Below, piece by piece: positions 1-11,379 of a stretch of DNA of 64,000 nt. This DNA comes from JAJDXW01 sp965202895 (GTDB lineage: Bacteria; Pseudomonadota; Gammaproteobacteria; HK1). The stretch lies in the NCBI GenBank assembly GCA_965202895.1, contig OZ241901.1, positions 1,178,001 through 1,242,000 on the forward strand, read 5' to 3'. Position numbers and translations under genes: made by a program. Below the pieces are notes generated by a model. The model worked only from the letters and a program-made list of their open reading frames with translations. It was not told where the DNA came from and made no database searches. The first letter of the stretch is position 1; the number at the start of each line of letters is the position of its first letter.

Positions 1-4
1 ACGG

Positions 5-232
5 TCATACCGGGCCGGGATGGTCGTGGGTCGGCCGCCTGAGCCCGGGCTGCCGCCGACCGGGGCTCGCGACCCGAGCCTGGTGCGTGATCGGTTCGGC
101 CCGTCGGTTCGACCGTCGGTTCTCGATGCGCGATATGTTCCTGCGGCTCGCGCAAGCCGCATCACGCAGTCTGCCCATGCCCAACCGAGTCTTCGAATCG
201 GCTGAGAATCCTGTGCAATCGAGTTCCTTCAT
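5..232 (-). CDS. Possible small protein coupled to DUF2325 gene
   Basis: A 75-codon reading frame starts with ATG that overlaps the DUF2325 stop codon (ATGA), which suggests translational coupling. The first ~45 residues (MKELDCTGFSADSK...) come from less GC-extreme sequence, but the last ~25 residues are encoded by the R2 repeat, so the natural C-terminus may have been replaced. I recognise no domain. It could equally be a non-coding 3' flank. Confidence 0.25.
   Translation of the reverse strand: MKELDCTGFSADSKTRLGMGRLRDAACASRRNISRIENRRSNRRAEPITHQARVASPGRRQPGLRRPTHDHPGPV
26..110. repeat. R2 dispersed repeat, copy 1
   Basis: This segment resembles sequence at about 12606-12690 and, inverted, at about 12470-12560. 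Shared pieces are the GGTCGGCCGCC-like start, the GAGCCCGGGCTGCCGCCG block and a GTGCG..ATC.GG tail. It sits at the 3' end of the minus-strand DUF2325 region. It has no coding logic of its own; the downstream small reading frame simply runs into it. Copies are diverged, so this is an old dispersed element. Confidence 0.5.
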
Positions 233-861
233 GCGGAAGTCGGCCTGCATCCCGCTCCTTTCGCCTGCAACGAGTCTCGTACGGCATGGGCAAGCGCCGT
301 GATTCCTCTCTTGGGAACGGTGACGACCTTGGGGCCGCGAAGCAGGACCGTCGCCTTGTGTGATATCTGGGTGGAGGCCCAGACCAGCACCATGTCCGCC
401 CAGTCCATCTGCGGAACTATCTTGTTCCTGGTCGGGTTGTCCTCGTCGGTGATGAAGCGCAGCTCACAGGAGGTATCGCAGAGTCGCTTGAGCTCCCGAC
501 GTGCATTCGGCGAACCGCCGACCACGAGCAACTTCTCAAGGCCCCCGTAGCGCATCGCACACAACATTTCATCGACCGCGCGGCGGTTGTCCTGCCCCCC
601 GCAGATGTCGCAATATCGAGCATTCGTCCGAACCAGCCTTCGAGGGTCGCCTGCTGCACCCCGGAGACAGGCGTCCTTCTGGCAAACTCGGATGAATTCC
701 CCCTTCAATGCTTCGGACACATCGGATGTCTTGCGGATTGCAATGCGTTTCTTGCCCGGGCGTGTGAACCCCGATTTCTGAAGCAGGCTCAGGGCCGTAT
801 CCGCATCCTTCCCCTCGAACCCATGATCGGAAAGAAGATCCGTCAACGAAACGTCCTTCAT
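229..861 (-). CDS. DUF2325 domain protein
   Basis: A 210-residue protein of unknown biochemical role. The C-terminal ~95 residues fit the DUF2325 fold: a hydrophobic strand into a glycine turn (LLVVGGSPNARRELKRL), an acidic strand after it, and the conserved late S-H motif in TQISHKATVLLRG, ending in a VPKRGITAL strand. A CxxC (YCDICGGQDNRRA) precedes the domain and could bind zinc. The only ATG is at 861, but protein-like sequence (WTGDGRTIFTVDAEGR) continues upstream to about 930, so a non-ATG start or a truncated 5' end is possible. It is less GC-rich than the ABC genes upstream. Confidence 0.65.
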   Translation of the reverse strand: MKDVSLTDLLSDHGFEGKDADTALSLLQKSGFTRPGKKRIAIRKTSDVSEALKGEFIRVCQKDACLRGAAGDPRRLVRTNARYCDICGGQDNRRAVDEMLCAMRYGGLEKLLVVGGSPNARRELKRLCDTSCELRFITDEDNPTRNKIVPQMDWADMVLVWASTQISHKATVLLRGPKVVTVPKRGITALAHAVRDSLQAKGAGCRPTSA

Positions 862-964
862 GATCCGTCCTTCCGCATCGACAGTGAAGATGGTCCGGCC
901 GTCGCCGGTCCACCATGGGAGATCCTTGGCTGGACCACACGATCTCCGCTTCGGCGGGGCGCGC

Positions 965-1953
965 TCACGCGCCGGCTTCGCTCCCGGCTCCTTCGTCGTG
1001 AAGGTGGCAGGCCACCGCGCCCCCTCCCGGCGCCGGGACCCGGCGCGGGGCCCGGACCGGGCAGACCGGCATCGCCTTCGCGCAGCGGGGATGGAACGAG
1101 CATCCCGGCGGGACGTCGAGCGGGTTCGGGTAGCTCGCTCCGAGCTGGGTGTCGGGGATTCCGAGGGTCGGGTCCGGGGTGAGCACCGACCCGAGCAGGG
1201 CCTCCGAGTACGGGTGCCGGGGAGCATCGAAGAGGCGGCCGGTCTCCGCTTCCTCCACGATGCGGCCGAGGTACATGACCGCGACCCGCGACGCCATGTG
1301 CTCGACGGCCGCGAGGTTGTGGCTGATGAGGAGGTAGGTCAGGCCGAGCTCGGAGCGCAGATCCTGCATGAGGTTCAGGATCTGGGACTGCACGGACACG
1401 TCGAGGGCCGAGGTCGGCTCGTCGCAGATGACCATCTTCGGGCGGTTGACGAGGGCCCGGGCGATCGCGACCCGCTGCCGCTGCCCGCCGGACAGCTGGC
1501 CCGGATAGTGGTGGAAGAGCCGCTGCGGGAGGCCCACGAGCTCCATCATCTCCTCGGCCCGGCGCCGCCAGGTGCGCGGGTCCGGGTCCTTCTGCACCCG
1601 GAGCGGCTGGGTCACGATGGAGCCCACCGAACGGCGCGGGTTGAGCGAGGAGTACGGGTCCTGGAAGATCGGCTGCACGCTTCGCGCGACCTCCATCCGC
1701 CCGAGGGAGGCGAGCGGCCGCCCCCCGATCTCGATCGTCCCCTCGCTCGGCGCGATGAGGCCCATCATCATCCTGGCGAGCGTGGTCTTGCCGCAGCCGG
1801 ACTCGCCGACGAGGGCCATCACCTCGCCCGCCTCGATCCGCAGGCTGACGCGGCTCACCGCGTGCAGGCGCCGCTTCTGCTTCATGAACCCGCCCGAGAC
1901 GGTGAAGGCGCAGCTCACGTCCCGGGCCTCGACGAGGGCCGCCGCCGCGCCGC

Positions 1954-1957
<4 letters not shown>
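965..1957 (-). CDS. Oligopeptide/dipeptide ABC transporter ATPase (OppF/DppF-like)
   Basis: Second ATPase of a five-gene peptide-type importer. Walker A GESGCGKT is near residues 51-58, the signature is LSGGQRQR, Walker B is MVICDEPTSALD, and the switch histidine lies in LLISHNL. The C-terminal oligopeptide/dipeptide-transporter extension (CSFHPRC..AMPVC) is present. At 330 residues the length is normal for the family. Its ATG overlaps the stop of the upstream ATPase gene by four bases, so the two are translationally coupled. The substrate is not readable from the ATPase; peptides, opines, nickel or sugars are all used by this family. Confidence 0.9.
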
Positions 1958-2976
<1,019 letters not shown>

Positions 2977-3011
2977 CGAGCCCGCCCCGGCCGGCCTGCG
3001 CGGCGGCCCGC

Positions 3012-3914
3012 CTACCCGCCGCCCGGGGCGGTGACGTCGCGCACCCCGTCGCCGAGCAGGTTGATGGAGAGCACGAGCGCGAAGAGCGCCGTCCCGGGGA
3101 TTGCGATGAGCCACCCGTCGAAGAACATCAGCCCCTTCGCCTCGGAGATCATCAGGCCCCAGCTCGGCTCCGGGGGCTGGACGCCGAGCCCGAGGAAGGA
3201 GAGCGCGGCCTCGAGCAGGATAGCGTGCGCCATCTCCACCGTCGCCACCACGATCAGGTGGTTGGCGGTGTTGGGAAGGATCTCGCTGAACACGATGCGC
3301 CCCGTCGAGCAGCCGAGCGCCTGGGCGGCGGCGACGAAGTCGAGGTTGCGGACCTGCATGGTCGCGCTTCGCATGACGACCGCGAAACGGTCCCAGATGA
3401 GGAGGCCCAGCACCCAGATCACCACCGTGAGCGAGGACCCGACGAGGCTCACCACCGCGATCGCGACGAGGACCACGGGCATGGAGAGCCGGGTGGTGAT
3501 GAGGAAGTTCGCGACCATGTCCACCCGCCCCCCGAAGAACCCCGCGAGCACCCCGAGCACGGTGCCGATGACCCCGGAGATGAGCATCGCGGAGAGCCCG
3601 ATGAGGAGGGAGATGCGGGCCCCCCAGATCAGCCGCGAGAGGTAGTCGCGTCCGAAGTGGTCGGTGCCGAGGGGGTGGGTCCAGGAGGCCTTGGCGCTCT
3701 CGGACCAGACCGGCGGGATCAGCTTTCGATCCAGCACCTGGTCGTAGGGATCGTGCGGTGCGATCCAGGGCGCGAGCAGGGCCATCGCGATGATCACGAC
3801 CAGGACCGCGGACCCGATGAGGAGCCCCGCATGACCGAAGACCCGGCGCCGGAGGAGCGCCGCCGGCGACGGCTCCGGGGCCGGAAGGGAGATCACGGGC
3901 GCGGCCTTCTCCAC
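3012..3914 (-). CDS. Peptide-type ABC transporter permease (OppC/DppC-like)
   Basis: A 300-residue inner-membrane permease. The N-terminal OppC_N-like helix (LLIGSAVLVVIIAMALLAPWIAP) is followed by HPLGTDHFGRDYLSRLIWGAR, a hallmark of DppC/OppC proteins, then five more membrane segments. The EAA loop that docks the ATPase is QALGCSTGRIVFSEILPN, and SFLGLGVQPPEPSWG is conserved near the end. It starts 7 bp after the stop of the other permease gene. Confidence 0.92.
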   Translation of the reverse strand: MEKAAPVISLPAPEPSPAALLRRRVFGHAGLLIGSAVLVVIIAMALLAPWIAPHDPYDQVLDRKLIPPVWSESAKASWTHPLGTDHFGRDYLSRLIWGARISLLIGLSAMLISGVIGTVLGVLAGFFGGRVDMVANFLITTRLSMPVVLVAIAVVSLVGSSLTVVIWVLGLLIWDRFAVVMRSATMQVRNLDFVAAAQALGCSTGRIVFSEILPNTANHLIVVATVEMAHAILLEAALSFLGLGVQPPEPSWGLMISEAKGLMFFDGWLIAIPGTALFALVLSINLLGDGVRDVTAPGGG

Positions 3915-3921
3915 GGCGGCC

Positions 3922-4839
<918 letters not shown>

Positions 4840-4893
4840 GGCGCCGGGTTCCGTCTCCGCTCGGCGCGGCGGCCGACGCCGCGCGGGGAGGAC

Positions 4894-4946
4894 GGCGGCG
4901 GCGCCCGCCCGTCCCTCGGGAGACGGGACGGGCGGGCGCCGCCGCC
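4894..4946 (-). terminator. 22-bp perfect hairpin between SBP and permease genes
   Basis: Arms 4894-4915 and 4925-4946 are exact reverse complements (GGCGGCGGCGCCCGCCCGTC.. on the left) around a 9-base loop. No U-tract follows on the minus-strand transcript, so full termination is not required. Its position, 17 bp after the SBP stop and before the permeases, fits partial termination or 3'-end protection that keeps SBP mRNA more abundant than permease mRNA. Confidence 0.75.
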
Positions 4947-4962
4947 TAGCCGGGAGACGGGA

Positions 4963-6495
4963 TCACTTCCACTTCGTGGCGTAGAAGCGGGGGATCTCGT
5001 CCGAGGTCGCGCGGAAGTCGAGGTCCTTCGAGTACGCGTAGTACTTGGCGTAGGTGAACATCGGCAGCCAGTAGAGCTCGCCCGAGATCCGCGCGAGGGC
5101 CTTCCGGTAGACCGCCTTGCGGACCTCCGGATCGGTCGACGTATCCCCCTCGGCCAGCCACGCGATCACCTCTTCGTCCTTCGCCGGGTCGTCCCGCCCG
5201 CCGGAGAAGAAGTGGCTCGTGATCGCCGAGACGTCGGGGATCGAGTACGAGCCCCACGTCATGTGGTTGATCGGCGTCTCGCCCTTCCACACGAGGTCCC
5301 GGAGCGCGCGGTACTGCATGTAGCTGAGCTTGGCCTTGATCCCCACCTTGGCGAGGTCGCCGATCACCGCCTCGGTGTACTCGCGCTGCCGGTAGGCGTA
5401 GATGTCGAACTCGAACCCGTCCGGATAGCCGGCCTCGGCGAGGAGCTGCTTCGCCCGCTCGGGGTCGTAGTCCCACCGGGGCACGTCCTGGGTGCAGGCG
5501 AACTGGTCCGGATGGCAGGCCGAGTGGATGACCACGGAGGCCGGGCCGACCATGTTCCGGGTGAGCGCCTCGCGGTCGATCGCGTGGGCGACCGCCGCCC
5601 GTACCCGCTTGTCGGTGAAGAAGGTCTGGCCGGAATCGCCGTCCACGTCGAACGCGAGGTAGGAGACCCGCATGGTCTTGGCGTTCTCGACGGTCACCGA
5701 CCCCATGTCCTCGAGCCGCTCGGCCTGGTCCTTGGGGACGTCCCAGATCCAGTCGAGCCCCCCGGTCAGCAGCTCGGCGATCTGGGTGTTCATCTCCTTG
5801 ATGGTGCGGAACCGGATGTTGGCGATGGCGGGCTTGCCCTTCGGGCTGCCGTCGAAGTAGCTCTCGTTCCTGCTCCAGAGCACGTACTCGCCGGGCTTGG
5901 ACTCCACGAACCGGTAGGGGCCGGTGCCGATCGGATCGACCGCGCCGTAGTCCTTCTTGCCGTCGGCCGTCGTCGGGGCGTCGTCGTAGTGCCCTTCCGG
6001 CACCATGAAGACGGCGTTCGAGAGATAGGCGAAGGCGGCCGGAAAGGGTCCGTTCAGGTGGATCCGGACCTTGTTCCCCCCGAGGGCCTCCGCGTTCTTC
6101 ATCCAGCTCACGATGCGGGAGGAGAGGACCCCGCTGTCCGGACTCGAGACGTGGTTGATCGTGTAGACGACGTCCTCCGGGCCGAAGGTCGAGCCGTCGT
6201 GGAAGGTCACCCCCTCGCGAAGCTCGACGTCCAGGGTGACGTTGTCGACCCAGGACCAGCCGGTGGCCAGCAGGGGCTCGAACCCGCCGGTCTCGAGGTT
6301 CCGGAACATGAGGCCGTCCCAGCCGAGATGGCCCATGACGACCAGCTCGCGGACGTTGTTGTAGTAGGGATCGACCACCGCCACCTCGCGGTCGGTCGCC
6401 CAGTTCATCGTGTCGTCGGCGCGCCCGGCGACGGCCGAGGCCGACCACGCGCTCGCGGCGAGGACCGCCGCTCCGACCAGAATCCCGTTCTTCAT
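4963..6495 (-). CDS. ABC transporter substrate-binding protein, family 5 (DppA/OppA-like)
   Basis: A 510-residue periplasmic protein. A Sec signal peptide is visible (MKNGILVGAAVLAASAWSAS, then AVAGRADD). The mature part has SBP_bac_5 landmarks: DVVYTINHV, DPIGTGPYRFVE, RVRAAVAHAIDREAL and a long C-terminal lobe with ERAKQLLAEAGYPDGFEFD. There is no lipobox cysteine, so it is free in the periplasm. The ATG at 6495 is chosen because it is followed directly by the signal peptide; upstream in-frame sequence is arginine/proline filler. It is the promoter-proximal gene of the five-gene import operon. Confidence 0.92.
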   Translation of the reverse strand: MKNGILVGAAVLAASAWSASAVAGRADDTMNWATDREVAVVDPYYNNVRELVVMGHLGWDGLMFRNLETGGFEPLLATGWSWVDNVTLDVELREGVTFHDGSTFGPEDVVYTINHVSSPDSGVLSSRIVSWMKNAEALGGNKVRIHLNGPFPAAFAYLSNAVFMVPEGHYDDAPTTADGKKDYGAVDPIGTGPYRFVESKPGEYVLWSRNESYFDGSPKGKPAIANIRFRTIKEMNTQIAELLTGGLDWIWDVPKDQAERLEDMGSVTVENAKTMRVSYLAFDVDGDSGQTFFTDKRVRAAVAHAIDREALTRNMVGPASVVIHSACHPDQFACTQDVPRWDYDPERAKQLLAEAGYPDGFEFDIYAYRQREYTEAVIGDLAKVGIKAKLSYMQYRALRDLVWKGETPINHMTWGSYSIPDVSAITSHFFSGGRDDPAKDEEVIAWLAEGDTSTDPEVRKAVYRKALARISGELYWLPMFTYAKYYAYSKDLDFRATSDEIPRFYATKWK

Positions 6496-6610
6496 CGCAA
6501 GATCCCCCGTGGAGAAGGCCGTGGGCGCGGCGGGTCTCGACCCCCGCCGCCCGAGGCGCGAAGTTTGGCGACGGAACGGCCCGGAAGCAAGCGCGCCGGG
6601 CGGCGGCGCC

Positions 6611-6878
6611 CGGACCTTTTCACGCTGCGGAATCGGTTCGCGCGGGCGGACCCCGGCTCGGTCGGGTCGGAGCGGCGCCCGGCACGGACGTCCTGGGAAC
6701 GGAGCCTGCTCCGGGCGCGGGCGGGACGCCTGCAAATGAGACGGCAAGACCGCCGCCGATCGATGCGGGCGGGACACCCGCGTCCTTGGGAACGCGCCGT
6801 TCCCAGAACGCCCCGTTCCCGGGAAGGGCGATGGGCATCGGCGTCCGGCCGCGAGTCGGTCGGCGTGAAGTGGCCCGG
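6611..6878 (+). repeat. R1 MITE-like element, copy 1
   Basis: A full-length but worn copy of the R1 family. Landmarks are TTTCACGCTGCGGAATCGG at the left, the core GCGGGCGGGAC/CGATGCGGGCGGGACACC hairpin at about 6718-6780, and GGCCGCGAGTCGGTCGGCGT followed by GAAGTGGCC at the right. Other copies lie near 34380, 46545, 48696 and 51715. Together with simple GC-rich flank it accounts for the gene-free stretch 6496-7048, where I see no other gene. Confidence 0.7.
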
Positions 6879-7048
6879 GCGGCGCTCTTCCGGGGCAGTG
6901 CGGGGTTGCCGGGGGGCGGCGTCGGGATTCCCACTCCCGTGCGTGGTCCCCCCGGCCCGGCGTCGAGCCGCGAACCGGTCGGCGGCCCGTTACCGGCCCG
7001 CCGCCTCCCCGGGCCCCCGCGCCGCGCCCGGAGCCGGGCGGAGAGGGG

Positions 7049-8194
7049 TCAGGCGGAGAGGTTCATCCGTTCGGCGAAGGCGCGGAAGAGGTAGTGGCTG
7101 TCCTGCGGGCCGGGGCTCGCCTCGGGATGGAACTGCACCGAGAAGACCGGCTTCCCCTCGACCCGCAGGCCGGCCAGGGTCCCGTCGAAGAGGCTTGCGT
7201 GGGTCGGCGCCACACCAGCGGGGAGGCTCTCCCGGTCCACCACGAAGCCGTGGTTCTGGCTCGTGATCTCGACGAGGCCGGTCTCGAGGTTCTTGATCGG
7301 GTGGTTGGCCCCGCGGTGGCCGTTCGCCATCTTCACGGTGCGGGCGCCGAGGGCGAGGGCCAGCATCTGGTGCCCGAGGCAGATGCCGAAGACGGGGGTT
7401 CCGGTGGCGACGAGCTCGCGGATCACCGGCGCCGCGTACTCCCCGGTGGCGGCCGGATCGCCGGGGCCGTTCGAGAGGACGATGCCGTCCGGCTCGAGCG
7501 CCATGATCTCGCCGGCCCGCGTCTCCGCCGGGACCACCGTCACGCGGCAACCGAGACCGGCAAGGCTGCGGAGGATGTTCTTCTTCACCCCGTAGTCGAC
7601 CACGACCACCCGGCGCCCCGGCGGCTCCGACGTGCGTCCGTAGCCCGAGCCCGGCCGCCACGCGGTCTCGTCCCAAGGGTAGGGCCGGCGGCAGGTCACC
7701 TCCTTCGCGAGGTCCATGCCTTCGAGGCCCGGCCACGCCGCCACCTCGGCCGCGAGGGTGTCGAGATCGACGGCGCCGTGGTCGATGCCGGCGGTCTGGA
7801 AGCCGCCGGACCGGATGAGCCGGGTCAGCCGGCGGGTGTCGACGCCGGCGATGCCGACCAGGCCGTTGGCCTCGAGCCAGCCGTCGAGCGGCTCGAGGGC
7901 CCGGTGGCTGGACGGCCCGGTGAGGTCGGCCCGGAGGACCAGGCCGCGCGCGTCCGGCGCGTCCGCCTCGACGTCCTCCGCGTTCGCGCCGACGTTGCCG
8001 ATATGGGGAAAGGTGAACGTGATGATCTGACCGGCGTAGGAGGGGTCGGTGAGGATCTCCTGGTAGCCGGTCATGGCGGTGTTGAAGCAGACCTCGCCGA
8101 TCGCCCGCCCCTCGGCCCCGATCCCGCGCCCCCGGAAGACCGAGCCGTCGGCGAGGACGAGGGCCGCGTCGGCTGCCGAAGGTCGGGCCCCCAC
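7049..8194 (-). CDS. carA: Carbamoyl-phosphate synthase small subunit
   Basis: The 381-residue glutaminase subunit, which releases ammonia from glutamine for carbamoyl phosphate used in arginine and pyrimidine synthesis. The N-terminal CPSase small-chain domain is present (FNTAMTGYQEILTDPSYAGQ, FPHIGNVG). The C-terminal class-I amidotransferase has the nucleophile Cys272 in GICLGHQ and the His356/Glu358 pair in FHPEAS. The length is normal. The start is the ATG at 8194; the first ~10 residues are variable in the family. The large subunit carB is not next to it: the gene downstream is unrelated and the 550 bp between hold an R1 repeat. Confidence 0.95.
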   Translation of the reverse strand: MGARPSAADAALVLADGSVFRGRGIGAEGRAIGEVCFNTAMTGYQEILTDPSYAGQIITFTFPHIGNVGANAEDVEADAPDARGLVLRADLTGPSSHRALEPLDGWLEANGLVGIAGVDTRRLTRLIRSGGFQTAGIDHGAVDLDTLAAEVAAWPGLEGMDLAKEVTCRRPYPWDETAWRPGSGYGRTSEPPGRRVVVVDYGVKKNILRSLAGLGCRVTVVPAETRAGEIMALEPDGIVLSNGPGDPAATGEYAAPVIRELVATGTPVFGICLGHQMLALALGARTVKMANGHRGANHPIKNLETGLVEITSQNHGFVVDRESLPAGVAPTHASLFDGTLAGLRVEGKPVFSVQFHPEASPGPQDSHYLFRAFAERMNLSA

Positions 8195-8690
8195 GTCTCA
8201 CCGACCTCCCGTGACGGACGCCGACCCCCGGGTGCCGGTGGGCCGCACTCCCGCAAGCCGCTCCGACCGGGGGCAGGCGGCGCCGGTTCCGGCTCCGGCT
8301 CCCTGCCCCGCTCCGTATTCGCTTGCCGGACGCGCTCGCCCATCCGCGGGGCGGGCGCGCTCCCGCGGTCCATTCCCCCGGGGTCCCGGCGTCATCGCGG
8401 CGAAGATCGGTGAGACGTGCGGCCTCGAGCGCGTCATCGGAGAGGATCGTGCCACGGAGCCGCCGCCGGCCGGAATCGGCCGGGCGGGATCGTCCAGGGC
8501 CGTTTCATTCCGCCGGGGTCCGGCTCGGGGGTTGCCGCCGCGTTCCGATCCGCATCGCATACATCGCCGAATTTGCACTTTCAAACCGATATCGTCCGAT
8601 ATTCTCATTCCAGGCACATCCGGCGCGCCCCCATGCAGCACTACTGGATCGTCGGTCCCCGCTCGCCCCGCGCCCCGCCTCGCCCGGTGG
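8195..8690. other. Gene-free stretch upstream of carA
   Basis: This stretch holds the 5' region of carA and the 3' flank of the TRAP operon. Most of it is GC-rich without repeats I recognise. An AT-richer patch at 8560-8625 contains the possible promoter listed separately and a short direct repeat (CCGATAT twice at about 8586-8602). I see no riboswitch or leader peptide. Confidence 0.5.
8556..8584 (-). promoter_or_regulatory. Possible sigma70-type promoter for carA
   Basis: On the minus strand, TTGAAA (8579-8584) is followed after 17 bp by TATGCG (8556-8561). The hexamers are only moderately good, but they fall in the only AT-rich patch upstream of carA. The implied leader would be about 355 nt, which is long. 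Confidence 0.3.
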
Positions 8691-11357
8691 TCAGAAGTGC
8701 AGGGAGAGGTCGCGGTGCACCGACTGGCAGGCCGCGATCTCGGGAACCTGGTCCTTCCTCAGTCGATCCTGCACCCGGAGCCCGATGCTGTGCCGGATGG
8801 CGTTCGCGTACTCGTCGAGCCCGGTCAGCAGCTCCTTGGCCGCGCGGGTGCGCCAGACGACCTCCTCGGCGTGGAGCGTGCGCGCTTCGGCGATGAGCCC
8901 CGCCGCCTTCTCGCGATCCGGCGAGCCGCCCCGCAACGCCCGCCGGGCCTTCGAGAGCCGCGACCTGATCTCGCTGCTGCCGGCGACCTTGCCGACCGCG
9001 CGCGAGGCCTGCTTGATGGCCTCCATGGCCTCGTCCGCCGCCGGCTCGTTCGCGACCACGTCCCCGAGCGCCGCCAAGGTCGGCCCGAGTGCCTCGAGGG
9101 CCGGCGCGTCCACGACCACCGCCCGGAAGTCCGCGATGGTGGTGAAGGCGCTGTCGGCGTTCTGCCGGTAGGCGCGCCGGGCCTTCGCCCGCACGTCCGC
9201 GAGCTCGACGTAGCGGGCCCTCGCCCCCTCCCAGGCGGCGGGGATGTCCGCCGCGATGGCGGCCTTCCGCGCCTCGACCTCCGCGATCCGTCGTTCCACC
9301 GATGCTCGGTCGGCGTCGGTCGCGTTCTCGTTGCGGGAGAGCCGCGAGCGATCCCGGGAGAGCCGTTCGAGGTCCTCTTCGAGGTCCCGAAGGTCCGCCT
9401 GCTTGCGGCGCACGTCGACGTGCAGGGGCCGGTACTCGGGGAGGTACGCGCCGACCGCGGCCTCCGCGGCCCGGACCTCGTCCGCCAGCTCGAGGCTCGA
9501 TCGTGCGGCGGCGAAGCTCTCCCCGAGCTCGTTGCGGAGGTCGGCCGGAAGGTAGCCGAGGTCGAGGCCGGCGGCCCGGTCGATGGCGGCCCGAAGCTCG
9601 TCGCCGTTCGTGTCGTAGTACGCGAACACGTGCTCTTCCAGGCAGTGCTGGAGCTTGGGGTTCATCGGCGGGGGCGCCGTCTCCGAGCCCAGGTACACCC
9701 GGTTCGGCAGGTAGTTGACGAGGCTCGGGAACGCCCCGGCGACGGCGAGGCCGACGAGCTGGAGGAAGATGAACACCGCCGCGCCGCGGTAGATGTGCAG
9801 GGTCTTGACGATGGCGGGCGCCACCCCGCGCAGGTAGAACAGGGCGAAGCCGAAAGGCGGGGTCAGGAAGGAGGTCTGGATGTTGATCCCGATCATGACC
9901 CCGAGCCACACCGCGGTGATGTTCGCCGACGGGTCCGCGAGCAGGATGGGGGCCACGATGGGGACCACCACCACCGCGATCTCGATGAAGTCGAGGAAGA
10001 ACCCGAGGAAGAAGATGACCGCCATCACCACCACGAACTGGGTCCAGAACCCGCCGGGGAGGCTCGTCAGGTGCTCGCGGACCAGCTCCTCGCCGCCGAA
10101 GGCCCGGAACGCGGAGGTCAGCATGGCGGCCCCGAGGAGGATGATGAACACCATGGACGTGGTCTTGGCGGTCTCGATCATCACTCCCTTGAGGGTCTCC
10201 TCGATCCGGTACGCCCGCCACAGGCTCCACAGGATGGCGACGAGGAGCCCCGCCGTCCCGATCGAAGCGAGCACGATCCCCCGCACGTCCTCCGCGCCGG
10301 TGACGTTCTTGATGTTGATGTCGTAGAGGCTCAGCACCACGAGGAGCTCGGCGAGGGAGAGCACCGCGATGATCGCGGGGGCGAAGGCGTCGCGGCGGCC
10401 CGCGGTGAGCCGGTACCCGCCCATGATGAGGGCCCCGATCGCGCCGATGGCGCCTGCCTGGTTGACGGTGGCGATGCCGGTGAGGATCGATCCGAGCACC
10501 GCGAAGATGAGGGTGAGGGGCGGCACGAGGGCGAGCAGCACCCGCAGGGCGAAGCCCCGGTCGTACCCCCCCTCGTAGGGGACGGGAGGCGCGGTCTTCG
10601 GCCGGAGCAGGGCTTGGCCGAGGATGTAGACCATGTAGATCCCGACGAGGATGAGCCCCGGGATGAAGGCCCCCATGAACATGTCGCCGGCGCTCGCGGA
10701 GACCACGTCGAACTCCGAGGGCATCGTCACCTCGCCCGTCGCCTCGCGGTACTCGGCCTTGCGGGTGGTGCCCGCGATGTCGGCCGCGCTCGCGAGCTGG
10801 TCCGCGAGGATGATGAGCACCACGGACGGCGGGATGATCTGGCCGAGGGTGCCGGAGGCGCAGATCGTCCCCGTCGCGAGCGGCTTCGAGTAGTTGTTGC
10901 GGAGCATCGCGGGCAGGGAGATGAGCCCCATCGCGATGACCGTCGCCCCGACGATGCCGGTCGTCGCGGCGAGGAGGGCGCCGACGAAGACCACCGAGAT
11001 GCCGAGCCCGCCCGGGATCGGGCCGAAGAGCTGGGCCATCGCGACCAGGAGATCCTCCGCGATCCGGGACCGTTGCAGCATGATCCCCATGAACACGAAG
11101 AGCGGGATCGCGATGAGGGTGTCGCGTTCGACCTCCCAGTAGAGACTTCGGAAGTTCGTGACCCCGGCGCTCAGCCATTCGATCGGCCCGCCCTGGGCGA
11201 AGTACGCGCCCGTGTCGCCCGCGAAGAGCCAGCCGCAGAGCGCGGCGACCGCGATGGATGCGATCGCGGAGCCGGGGAGGGCGAAGCCGACCGGGAACCC
11301 GGACATGAGCGCCCCCACCATGAGCACGACGAGCAGGGCGAGGAAGACGAGCTCCAT
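8691..11357 (-). CDS. TRAP transporter large permease (DctM-like) with long C-terminal extension
   Basis: An 888-residue protein. Residues 1 to ~560 form a DctM-type permease of many membrane helices with family motifs (IPLFVFMGIMLQRS, GALLAATTGIVGATV, SGTLGQIIPPSVVLIILADQ, GFFLDFIEIAVVVVPI, LTPPFGFALFYLRGVAP). Typical DctM proteins end shortly after this. Here a further ~320 residues follow, rich in Glu/Arg/Ala heptads with a strong coiled-coil stretch (DLRDLEEDLERLSRDRSRLS) and no membrane segment. The extension is in one uninterrupted frame. The operon order is SBP, small permease, large permease. Charge and membrane topology would decide whether the tail is cytoplasmic. Confidence 0.9.
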   Translation of the reverse strand: MELVFLALLVVLMVGALMSGFPVGFALPGSAIASIAVAALCGWLFAGDTGAYFAQGGPIEWLSAGVTNFRSLYWEVERDTLIAIPLFVFMGIMLQRSRIAEDLLVAMAQLFGPIPGGLGISVVFVGALLAATTGIVGATVIAMGLISLPAMLRNNYSKPLATGTICASGTLGQIIPPSVVLIILADQLASAADIAGTTRKAEYREATGEVTMPSEFDVVSASAGDMFMGAFIPGLILVGIYMVYILGQALLRPKTAPPVPYEGGYDRGFALRVLLALVPPLTLIFAVLGSILTGIATVNQAGAIGAIGALIMGGYRLTAGRRDAFAPAIIAVLSLAELLVVLSLYDINIKNVTGAEDVRGIVLASIGTAGLLVAILWSLWRAYRIEETLKGVMIETAKTTSMVFIILLGAAMLTSAFRAFGGEELVREHLTSLPGGFWTQFVVVMAVIFFLGFFLDFIEIAVVVVPIVAPILLADPSANITAVWLGVMIGINIQTSFLTPPFGFALFYLRGVAPAIVKTLHIYRGAAVFIFLQLVGLAVAGAFPSLVNYLPNRVYLGSETAPPPMNPKLQHCLEEHVFAYYDTNGDELRAAIDRAAGLDLGYLPADLRNELGESFAAARSSLELADEVRAAEAAVGAYLPEYRPLHVDVRRKQADLRDLEEDLERLSRDRSRLSRNENATDADRASVERRIAEVEARKAAIAADIPAAWEGARARYVELADVRAKARRAYRQNADSAFTTIADFRAVVVDAPALEALGPTLAALGDVVANEPAADEAMEAIKQASRAVGKVAGSSEIRSRLSKARRALRGGSPDREKAAGLIAEARTLHAEEVVWRTRAAKELLTGLDEYANAIRHSIGLRVQDRLRKDQVPEIAACQSVHRDLSLHF

Positions 11358-11379
11358 GACCGGGGCCGCCGCGCGCGGC

